DNA from: Xylona heveae TC161
Taxonomy: Eukaryota; Ascomycota; Xylonomycetes; Xylonales; Xylonaceae
DNA length: 64,000 nucleotides
Assembly (NCBI RefSeq): GCF_001619985.1
Contig: NW_017264193.1
Coordinates: forward strand, 687,726 to 751,725
Direction of reading: 5' to 3'
Part shown: positions 55,503 to 64,000 of the stretch, in pieces
Layout: each line of letters begins with the position of its first letter
Position numbering within the stretch: the stretch's first letter is position 1
The notes under the pieces: generated by a model
Told to the model about the DNA's origin: nothing
Seen by the model: the letters and a program-made list of their open reading frames with translations, nothing else
Database searches by the model: none
Program-made: the position numbers and the translations under genes

Positions 55503-57090
55503 ATGTATTGCCAAAAGTGCCGCACGCCTTTGAAGCTTGACGCCTCACTGGAAGGGCTCAATCCGGCTTCTTTCGATCTCTTAGTGGGTAGGTCTACTGA
55601 GTTCACCACACGCCCTGCTCGTGCCAAACTCACAGGATACAGGCTCGACTGGTGTATCTTTACAGCAACATCCCAAGCCTCTTCTCATACAGCGACCAAA
55701 TCTTCCCCAAGAGCGACGCGATCTATATGAGAAGGTCTCTCGTCATTCGCCGACGCCGATCTCGAAGCGTACGATCCCAGCGCCACGTCACCCCCAAAAT
55801 GGACAGGGTGTTCCCCCAGAGCTTTCAAGAGCAGGGTCGCGGGACAATTCTGCAATGTCATTTGTCATGCTAACAGAATCTCAACTTGCGCCATCCTCTG
55901 CAAGTGGGAAACCCTACGTGGACCCTCGAGGTGGAAGAGTCGCCGCTCAAAGATGGCACAGCGGCAGCGTTCTAGAAGGCGAAAGTACGGACAAAGACTC
56001 ATTTGCACAGCGGGTTGATATGACAACCAGGCTTTTTGAAATACTCTCTTCAAGGTCTGACATCGATCACCCTATCTGTGTCGAGTGTACCGAGATCGTG
56101 GTCGATGGGCTTCAGAAGCGATTATATAATGCGAATAAAGAGCGGGACGCGTACGTTGACTTTCTCAAGAAAGTAAACGCCGATATTCCAACCGACGAAG
56201 AAAGACAAAAAGCCGTTGAGGATCTTGAATCAATGCGTGCGCAGGAAGAGGCTGTGTACCAGGAGCTGCAACAGCTTGAGCAGGAGAAGATGACGGTAGA
56301 TGAGGAAATTGCGGCTCTTGAAGAAGAGGCACGACAGTTGGACCTCGAGGAAGAGCAGTTCTGGAGAGATCGCAATGCTTTTGCGTTGACGCTATCCGAT
56401 TTTCAAAATGAGCGAGATGGTCTTAATCTTCAGTATGACCATGATTCACGGCAGCTGGAGAGGCTTCAGCGGACCAACGTGTACAACGACACCTTTTGCA
56501 TTGGACATGACGGTTATTTTGGGACCATCAACGGATTACGACTGGGTAGACTTGCCAACCCCCCGGTGGAATGGACAGAGATAAATGCAGCCTGGGGCCA
56601 GACATTACTGCTTCTTCAAACGGTTGCAGAAAAGCTCGGGTTCGCTTTTGAGGGCTATCGTCTGCGCCCCATGGGTTCTACGTCACGAATCGAAAGGATC
56701 GAATATCCGCAATCTGCGTCAACTGGTGGAAACCCTTCTGCCGCTCCAACCCCCAAAATCGCCATTCTCGAGCTATTCTCTTCGGGAGATTTGCCTCTGG
56801 GACGCATGTTCCTCCATCGCCGGTTCGACAATGCTATGGTCGCCTTTCTAGAATGTCTACGGCAGCTTGGCGATTTCGTCGAACACGAACCTGCTCAGAG
56901 TGGACGCTCAGGGCATGGATTGCGGCTTCCATATGAGATCAAAAAGGACCGCATCGGAGATGCGAGCATCAAACTAGGCTTCAACCAGGACGAAGCTTGG
57001 ACAAGGGCCTGCAAGTATACATTGACTTGTTGCAAATTCTTACTTGCACATGCTAGCAACGTTGGCAGCTCTGGAAGGAGAAGCTTATAG
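55503..57090 (+). CDS. atg6: Autophagy protein Atg6/Beclin 1
   Basis: Two exons, 55503-55587 and 55643-57090, encode 510 aa. The acceptor after GGATACAG (ending 55642) restores FDLLVGSTGVSLQQ; using the earlier CACAG would shift the frame. The N-terminus has the CxxC pair of MYCQKCRTPLKL. A long disordered part with a BH3-like region leads to a coiled coil at about 200-310 (RLYNANKERDAYVDFLKK..ARQLDLEEEQFWRDRNAF). It is followed by the evolutionarily conserved domain with YNDTFCIGHDGYFGTINGLRLGRL and WTEINAAWGQTLLLL. Atg6 is a subunit of the class III PI3-kinase complexes with Vps34 and Vps15, acting in autophagosome formation and endosomal sorting. Length is close to other filamentous fungal Atg6 proteins. 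Confidence 0.95.
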
Positions 57091-57606
57091 TGATATTCGT
57101 TTGTTCTCTTTTTCTTTTTCTTTATCATCCATGCATAGCGATGGAGTTTGGAACATTGTTGATGCGGCTTCGTGGTAAATTAAGGTTAAGGTTAATAACA
57201 AGGACCACCGCCTCTGAAGGGGAACTTTTGGGACATTTACATAGGACGCAATGGTGATTTTCTCTAACATCATTTATCATCTCCTAAGACACGCTCACTT
57301 CCACATCATACACATAATATTTTTTTCTCAAATAATACTGTCCACTGTCTTTGACATACTACGAGATTGTTCCGAATCCTTGAGAGATTTTGCTTTTGAT
57401 ACTACGTAGGTATGCACAGACCGACGGCGGGCAGGCGGGTCTCTTAGAGTTATTTAAGCGATGCGCCCCGTGGGGTCCGAGTCCCTCGGTCCGGCTATAG
57501 CGCCTACGGAGTACGCCCCAACCCATGTCCAACTGCCGGTGGGGCCCTGTGCGCCAGGAGCCGAAGCAGCAGGAAGATTTTTGATACAAGGTAACTACTC
57601 GTAGAC

Positions 57607-57654
57607 GTTGTTTAGATGTTGATTTCCAGAGTTGTTTAGATGCTGACTTCCAAA
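57607..57654. repeat. 24-bp tandem duplication
   Basis: GTTGTTTAGATGTTGATTTC at 57607 is repeated directly at 57631 as GTTGTTTAGATGCTGACTTC, with two substitutions in the first 20 bases and one more in the last four of the 24-bp unit. Two units only. Confidence 0.75.
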
Positions 57655-57737
57655 AAAGGGTATATTCGTGACTTCGCCGTCGACGTGAATCTCTTTGTCG
57701 ATCATTCCAGACACGGTAGTCCAGCAGTCCAGCTCTC

Positions 57738-57790
57738 TTGCTTGCTTGCTTGCTTGCGCTCTGGACCTCTGGACCTCTGGACCTCTGGTA
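57738..57790. repeat. Simple repeats: CTTG and CTCTGGAC units
   Basis: Four or more CTTG units (about 57738-57756) are followed by three copies of the octamer CTCTGGAC. These are typical replication-slippage products. Confidence 0.75.
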
Positions 57791-58636
57791 TCTGGGGGCC
57801 GGGGCATGCCAGATACGTTTGGAAAGATGGTTGGCTATATTCCGGCCGAGGGGTCCTGAACCTGATTAACTCGCCTTTTCCTTCCCTTTCCCTATCATTC
57901 TCTCCCCTTTTCTGTCTTTTTTTTTTTTTTAAAGGAAACCCGAAGATTGAATCAGCAGAGCGGTATCAAACGGGAAAGTGTCACAGGCTCACAACAAGAC
58001 GGATTCCTTATCAACTCCTACTGTAGTAAGTTGCGATATGAGGGTAAAACCCCTTAGAAGGGCACTGCGCCCGTGCGAAGAAACAGGAATAATAAAAGAC
58101 AGCTAAAATCACAAACACGTCACTTACATACTTTGCGGCGACATGGAGACGGAGCCTGCCTGGTATCTAGCAACGGTCTATTTCGCAAGCGCTCCGGAAT
58201 CTGAAACGAATGTCTTATATTTTAAGCGTTTCTGATAACGATTCGTTTGGCATTGGAGATGGAACTATCGATGAACTATCACTTTTTCGATCTTTTAGCA
58301 TGGCATGTATGTATGTATGTCGGCGTTAACGATTAACAATGACTTCCTGTGTTACTCGACTTGTCTCAATGACCATGGGCCATGATGATGATGATGAAGT
58401 CACGTCGGAAACCATCTATCTGTTTCTTCACGAAAAAGTTTACAATGTGCATCAACGACCTGTATTATTTCCAAAGTACGACCCGTTTTATAAATACAAA
58501 AAATATCTACAACCCTAGCAGAGAGACAGGACCCATGATGATAAGAAACAGGGGGGAAAATAAAATAAAAGATCGAATCTTCCAGGGTCGTAGCAGCGGC
58601 AGTAGTAAGAGTATAATAAATAAAAAAGTATAATAC

Positions 58637-59053
58637 CTAGAGTGTGGCCTCTTCCCGCGATAGAAATTTAGTCCCAATCAAGAAAACGCTATATCCTCCG
58701 ACGAATTTTCTTATCAAAATTCCAAATGCAAGAGAAATCAGAGAGAGAAGAAAAAAAGGTGATATCAAGAAAGAAGATTGCTCCGGCCAATGGCGCCATG
58801 CACGCCCGCTTCCGATAAACGAGACGACGAGACAAATACGAAAACGTAAGTCAAGGCTATACAGAACGATGAAAATAAAACAAAAGATGGGAAAAAGATG
58901 CAGGTCTCTAATAGGAAGAGATAGGAGAATATGGGAGAGCCCTGGATAGGCGACAAGACCAACGAAGATCGCGAAAAGTGCTCTTATTACCAAGCTAGCC
59001 AGGATGGTTGGTCCCTCTGGCTGAACTCGTTGGATGTAGAAGTGGTGGGACAT
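58637..59053 (-). CDS. Doubtful hydrophobic ORF, 138 aa
   Basis: An ATG-started frame, MSHHFYIQRVQPEGPT, with three or four hydrophobic segments (about residues 18-45, 52-68, 75-85 and 95-115). It begins 75 bp downstream of the PEX13 stop on the same strand, in T-rich sequence that tends to produce Phe/Leu/Ile-rich chance frames. It most likely represents the PEX13 3' untranslated region. I recognise no family. Confidence 0.15.
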   Translation of the reverse strand: MSHHFYIQRVQPEGPTILASLVIRALFAIFVGLVAYPGLSHILLSLPIRDLHLFPIFCFIFIVLYSLDLRFRICLVVSFIGSGRAWRHWPEQSSFLISPFFLLSLISLAFGILIRKFVGGYSVFLIGTKFLSREEATL

Positions 59054-59127
59054 CGGTGGTAGACACTTTCTTCGAGATCAAAAACTTTTTTTTGGATTTC
59101 GCTTTTCGAAGCTGCTTCGCTCAGAGT

Positions 59128-60540
59128 TTACGCGGGTATCTTCTTGGGATCCGCATCTTCGACTGATGCTTTTTGGGGACCCTCGGTGAGGGTCTTGGGC
59201 GCGGCCTCGATCGCGGGGGTAGCCGGAGCGTCCATCACTGGTTGTTTTCGCTGAATAGTCTCGAGGTAGGTGGAAGGAAGGTAGCCGACGCGGCCGTCAC
59301 GGGCGCGGCAGCGCCACCAGTCGGACGGGTTTCCCATAGGGTCAGATTTGGTGAGGACGGCAACGAGGTCGCCCTTCTTGACCTCGAGATCAATGCCCTC
59401 GGCAACATTCTCGGGCTTCCAGTCGTACGTCACGCGGCAAAAGTCGAGCTTGCTCGGGTCGATGGGCTGTTGTGCCGGCATGGCGCTCAGGCGTCTGCGT
59501 TCGTTCTCTTCTTGATTGGCTGCGACAGCGCGAATGAATTTGCCCATTAGGTACGGCAGGCCGAAGACGGCCAGAACGAATATGATAAAAGGCTTTCGGC
59601 TGGGGCGAGACGCGCCTTGTTGGCCGTTTGGCCCTTGGCCTTGGAAGGCGGCAAAGTTGGACGGCGTCAGATCCGTGGCTGATGCAGGTAGCGGCCGTCC
59701 AGTCACCTTGGCAAATAGTGTGCGGAGCCATCGCAGCAGAGTAAAGATGCCGAGGACAGATCCAAGTGTTTGTCGCAGATTGCCGAGCTGCTCTGCCACA
59801 GAGACCATTGCTGTCGGATTTGTTAGTCGGGAATCATTTCGAAACATATTGGAAAGAGCAGAGGTTGTGATGAGCATCCAAACGTACCGAAAAAGGAGCT
59901 GTGCGTCGCCATGTAGGTGCTCTCAAGCATCTGGGCGAATCCGCCAAAGGCACCGACGATACTTTCAATGATTTGAAATGTTGCTTGAGTACTTTGACCG
60001 AAGGAGTTGGTCAAGCTGTTGGGGTCATTGGGATCGCCTGGCATGCCCGGCATCCCACCGTACATGCTTCCCATACCTCCCATGCCGCCATACATGCCTC
60101 CATATCCACCCATACCACCATACATGGACCCGCCGAAGCCGCCGAGTCGGGAGTATGGTGATGAGTAGCTGCCATATCCACCAAAGCCACCATACGGTGA
60201 GCTGTTCATGCGGTTGACAGAAGAAAGCGATGAGAGCGCTGATGATGATGAGGGAGTGGCGGCGGAGGTGGGAGGCTGAGAGGAAGGAAGTGGAGGAGGA
60301 CTCGAAACAGCCTTGGCGGCAGTATTGGCCGTCGCAGGTTGTCTGTCTGCAGCCATGATGGAATTTGATGTGTTAGAGTTGGTTGGGGCGTTGGTGGTCA
60401 CAGCAGTGTTAGGAAGGACTTTGGGAAGACGTCAGCGGACGGAATTGAGTCAGTATATCAATAGGGAAGACAAGTCGCATACCCTTGGAGCTTCCAGCCA
60501 TGGCTCTCTCCCAGGGTTTCGGTGGAGACGGCGAAGCCAT
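59128..60540 (-). CDS. pex13: Peroxisomal import docking protein Pex13
   Basis: Three exons, 60540-60483, 60418-59888 and 59810-59128, encode 423 aa. The N-terminus starts MASPSPPKPWERA, a Pro/Trp-containing opening seen in fungal Pex13. A Tyr/Gly/Met-rich low-complexity stretch (YGGMGG-type repeats, about residues 85-135) follows; this YG-rich region is implicated in forming the permeable import phase. A helical membrane domain (SFGQSTQATFQIIESIVGAF to AVFGLPYLMGKFIRAVA) ends in an SH3 domain (CRVTYDWKPE..DWWRCRARDGRVGYLPSTYLE) that binds Pex5 and Pex14. The tail is Pro/Ala-rich. Pex13 acts at the peroxisomal membrane in matrix protein import. The first intron has an AAG acceptor. Confidence 0.95.
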
Positions 60541-61525
60541 CGTGCCGTTCCCGCTCAATGACAAGGCCCCCGGAGATGTGGTACGAGATTTGTTATTATA
60601 ATTAGGGGGTGAGCGCGGTGGGACTGAAGTTTAGGACAATATTGAATGTCGACGGCGAACTTGGAAAAGTGCTGGCGACTTGGATCTCGTGACGAGATTG
60701 TCGGATGCGGGGGATTACGGGACTGGAGTGGACCCTATCTGTAGCGGGATTCTCCGAATCTGCAGCAAAAACTTGCCGCGATAAACCCGAGGCGCCTGAC
60801 TAACGAGATCGCTGCAGGAGGTATTGCTCAATACGGAAATCAATACGGAAAATATGTCAAGTGGGAAATTTATCACATTGCTTTTTCTCAAGTCTAGAAG
60901 TTTTGTCGGTGTGTAAAAGTCAGGAGGAATTGCAAGTAGAAATGCATTTTTCCCAAGAGACTGGGTCCATCATTATCAACCAGTGGGCCCAGACCTCGGC
61001 ATCACAAGGAATCCGTTCGGCTGAAGTTCTGATTGCTGCCTCAGGCCGCTAGGACCAGCTTGTAGTGAAATCCGCCACGTTATGTCCTACCTAGATGATC
61101 AAGACGCCGCTCCATACACATCTTCGCGTCACAGCACTTCCACTTGTACAGATAGAATTGCATCGTCAACTCTAAATAAAGAAAAATATTTACGAAGCAA
61201 ATTGATTGTCATTGTAGGCGAAATCTCAACAAATCTGACTATCAAAGTGGAAGAGAGGCAAATAAATCACCGTGAGTGGAATGCGATATGGTAGTAAATT
61301 TGAGAAATGAATAATCAAACGACAAGACCTGCCCATCAAGTCGCAGTCTGCGCAGGTACATGGGTATGTATAGCGCCACTCGCCGATAGGAGCACCATTT
61401 TTACATCTAAAGAAGACCGAACTATAAGCACAGGTATCCAATCCAACTTTGCCAATTGCTTTCTCTCACACACTCTCTCCAATGGCTTTGCGCGATCCTC
61501 ACGACACTATCGAGAAACCCGCCAC
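60541..61525. other. Intergenic region: Pex13 promoter and TOS1-like 3' end
   Basis: 985 bp without a supported gene. The segment adjoining 60541 is the Pex13 promoter; the remainder is downstream of the secreted protein gene. Open frames overlapping 61307-62095 on the plus strand are antisense shadows. Confidence 0.6.
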
Positions 61526-63107
61526 TTAGGATCCAAGCTTGAAGAGAGAAGAGCCGTTGCCATCAGAGTTGTCATCAGTGAAGCTCTGGATGAGCGAGGA
61601 GGCGAGGCTGCTGTCAAAGTTGGTGCTGTAGTCGAGAATCTTGATGTGCGCGGTCTCCTCAGAGCCAGTGAAGACAACGGCAGCCTTAATAGTGCCCTGA
61701 GTGGGACGCTCAAAGTAGTCCGAGTCGCCGCCAGCGGGGTGGAAGGTGGACTTGCATCGAGTGTTGCCCGAGTCAAGGACCTCGAAGATGTCGAATTCAC
61801 CGCAGCCAGATTCCCAGCAAGAGCACTCAGCCTTGCCATACTGCAGGGTACGGGGAATCAGGGCGTTCAACATCCAAATGGCGGGCATGTTGGCGTTATC
61901 ACCAGAGCCGCTGTTGTCATCAGGCATGCCAAACTCAAAGAGAAAAGCCTTCTGGGCACCGTCAAAGCCGTCTGTATCAAAAAATTAATATTGAAAATTT
62001 CTCTTGCTCGGAAATGGAAATGTGCTTACGGTAGGCAACGGTGCCATCACGGTAGTAGCCGCAGTTACCGTCGTCGCACGACTTGTCAGACATGATGACA
62101 ACCTCAGCGTTGGAGGGAAGGGTGGTATCCTCAAGGACCTGGGGGTGACCAGCACCGCCCTTGCCATCAGAAGAGGCGTAGGAAAGAGAATTGCCAAAGC
62201 TCCTAAAAGAATTGGTCAGCACAGCTCTTATGCAATCGCATCAAGAAAGACACTCACGTATCCCAAACTCCAGAAGAGTCGCCGTCAGAACCCTTGGAGC
62301 CACCGAAGTGGTTCAAGAAGACCAGGCCGTCGGCAGTTCCAGAAGAGGAGTCGTAATAGGCCTGGCGGTTCCAAGAGCCGCTTCCGCCAGAGCTGCCGGT
62401 CGATGATGCGCTGGCGCTGGCGCTGGAAGAGCTGGCGCTGGAAGAAGCAGATGAAGAGGCTGATGAGGAAGCAGAAGCGGAGGAGGGCTGCGCAGCATCA
62501 ACACGAACGGAGGGCTCGGCGGAAGAGGTGGGCGAGGCGACCATGTAGTTATTAACCCAGGAAACGACCTTGTTATCGATGGTGGCGGTCACCATCTGTT
62601 CACGTTTCTCCTTTTGTGCCTCGTCCTGAATTTGGCGGATCTCCTTGTTGTGCTCATGGAAGTGCTGGTGGCCATGGCGGCGGTGGTGCGCGCTGGTGCC
62701 AACGTCTCTCTTCTTGTTGGAGCTTGAGCTAGGAGTGTAGACGGCGAATTGCTTCAGCTGAAGGGGGCCGCGGAAGTGGAAAGAGACCTGTGAAGATGAA
62801 ATGTTAGCATACTTGGTTTCCCAGACTGGCTTCTGTCCCAGTTTGGAGTCGGGCTGACCTCTTCATCCAAGGGAGCCATGGCACCGCTGTATTGGTAGTC
62901 TTCGGAGGAGCAGCTGCCACTGGAGGAATCCATGTTGGTGACTTTCTTGTAGGATCCAGAACCTCCAACACCCTGGTAGGTGATGGCCTTGACGGCCTCA
63001 CAGTACCAGTTGCCGTTAATATTCTGCCCAGAACCATTGCAGTTGTCGGCGGCAGTGCCAGCGATGGCAGCCGCGATGACTGCACCAGCAGCGAGGAAGT
63101 TGCGCAT
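61526..63107 (-). CDS. TOS1-like secreted cell-wall protein
   Basis: Four exons, 63107-62859, 62787-62258, 62202-62030 and 61971-61526, encode 465 aa. A clear signal peptide, MRNFLAAGAVIAAAIAGTAA, precedes the mature start DNCNGSG. The N-terminal domain (NWYCEAVKAITYQGVG..YKKVTNMD..GPLQLKQFAVY) and the C-terminal domain (YYDSSSGTADGLVFLNHFGG..GGAGHPQVLE..MPAIWMLNALIPRTLQYG..ECSCWESGCGEFDIFE) match the two halves of yeast Tos1/YJL171C. A poly-Ser/Ala linker of about 40 residues separates them. The acidic GEFDIFE motif resembles glycoside hydrolase active-site strands. No C-terminal GPI signal is seen (ends SSLFKLGS), so the protein is probably secreted or wall-bound without an anchor. Role: beta-glucan-linked wall function, inferred from yeast relatives. 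Confidence 0.9.
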
Positions 63108-64000
63108 CGTGAGTGATAAGGATGTATGGGTCTTTGTTGATATCAAGATTTCACGGGGTCGAAGAGGTCTTGTTCGACTGGAATGTTGGATCAATCGTAC
63201 TGCACCGCGGAGAGCACAGAAGGTTCGTTGCAGCGACGACTTGTCTTTTGGATTGTCGACGAACGAAGAAGGGATCAAAAGAGCGTCTCAGATCGATCAA
63301 TAAGGAGTGACTGAAGTTGGGGTGAATCAAAGGAAGGTGAAGTTGCGGAGCGCCGAAGATGTTCAAAGGAATGACAGAACGGTGGGACGACAGAGGGTTG
63401 AAAAGGGAAGAAAGGGAGAGGATGGGGTTAAAGGATGTAGCTTAATGCATAGGCGTAGCAGACATGTGGGCGGGAGAGTAAAGAAGGGTTTAGTCTAGGC
63501 GCTGGTCGGCCATATCCAGACTGTACCGTTGTTTCGGTCCGCACGGGGGGGGCTTTTTGCGAGGACGAACGGGGAGAACCAGAGGCAGCTTGGCTCTATT
63601 GGCCGCCAGGGGTCACAATAACATCCTCGCCAATGAGGGTTGTTTGTGTCTCTTTTAGCGTTCAGGGGTAACAACACCATCATTTAGTTTAGTGCCGACC
63701 ACGCAGTACACACCTCGCACCAATTTCCGGCGCAGACAAGGGTGGATCACTCACTCACTCCCTCTCCTCTCCTCTCTCTTTCTGTGGGTTTATATGATCA
63801 GGTTACAACGCGGCCAACTCTCCACATCTTACCGAGTATACTTTCGTACTCTGTAACGTACTTATAGTACTGTAGGACTGTAGAACAGTGTACGATCGTG
63901 TTACTCCTCATGACAACTCAAGCAATCTACTGGTGCTGTAGTGGGCCACCTAGGTCGAATCACAGATGCCAACAACTGCTAATCAGGACAGCCACAAGTT
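63108..64000. promoter_or_regulatory. Upstream region of the TOS1-like gene
   Basis: 893 bp to the window end. A long leader is plausible, with purine-rich stretches on the plus strand (63360-63430), a run of seven or eight G at about 63546-63553 and a CT-rich block at about 63755-63785. No ORF is supported. Confidence 0.5.

Larger units (their letters stand above)
57091..59127. other. Convergent intergenic region with simple repeats
   Basis: 2 kb between the ATG6 and PEX13 stops. No protein gene is supported except the doubtful 138-aa frame at 58637-59053. Repeats visible are a 24-bp tandem duplication (57607-57654), (CTTG)n at about 57738-57756, an octamer CTCTGGAC repeated at about 57758-57786, and (GTAT)n at about 58305-58320. 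Confidence 0.6.

Noticed and set aside
61307-62555. Long plus-strand open frames across 61307-62555
   Set aside because: They are antisense to the TOS1-like exons, have arginine-rich repetitive products, and arise from the Ser/Ala-rich coding bias of the real gene.

Overview
The window is nuclear DNA of a filamentous ascomycete (Pezizomycotina). The evidence is short spliceosomal introns of mostly 50-90 nt with GT..AG ends, compact genes on both strands, and a gene set typical of this group: a myosin-I ending in an acidic DDDDEW tail, Polo kinase, Sin3, a large Scm3 protein, the Mcy1-type cysteine synthase and a TOS1-like wall protein. I cannot fix the class or genus. The left-edge gene is cut by the window end; no prophage, CRISPR or operon-like structure is present.

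Layout. 1-159 (-): 5' end of a Gly-rich protein. 2182-4279 (-): DHA2-type MFS transporter. 6179-9446 (-): Polo-like kinase, divergent from an OPA3-family gene (9955-10878, +). 11554-12948 (+): unrecognised 411-aa protein. 13849-18388 (-): class I myosin. 19193-22313 (-): MLH2-type MutL homologue. 22841-28291 (-): Sin3 corepressor. 30856-33100 (+): fumarate reductase fused to cytochrome b5. 33630-37461 (-): valyl-tRNA synthetase. 38338-39610 (-): CK2 alpha, divergent from RNase P subunit Rpp1 (39975-41028, +). 41890-41999 (-): intron-bearing tRNA-Glu(CTC). 42355-43511 (-): DUF1295 membrane protein. 43995-45341: complete Tc1-type DNA transposon with TA target duplication and an open transposase. 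46539-47650 (+): TFIIS. 48651-50435 (-): NDUFAF7-type methyltransferase, divergent from the cysteine synthase-like gene (50670-52202, +). 52438-55074 (-): Scm3, divergent from ATG6/Beclin (55503-57090, +). 59128-60540 (-): PEX13. 61526-63107 (-): TOS1-like secreted protein.

Most genes are single-copy housekeeping functions (cell cycle, chromatin, mitochondria, peroxisome, autophagy, translation, transcription) with no evident shared pathway. The most useful leads are an in-frame, ATG-less, presequence-like extension upstream of the valyl-tRNA synthetase, long open frames upstream of TFIIS, the intact Tc1 element, a myosin start codon isolated in its own exon, and the uncharacterised 411-aa protein. 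Exon borders were derived by hand from splice signals, reading frame and family knowledge; no alignment or transcript data were available.
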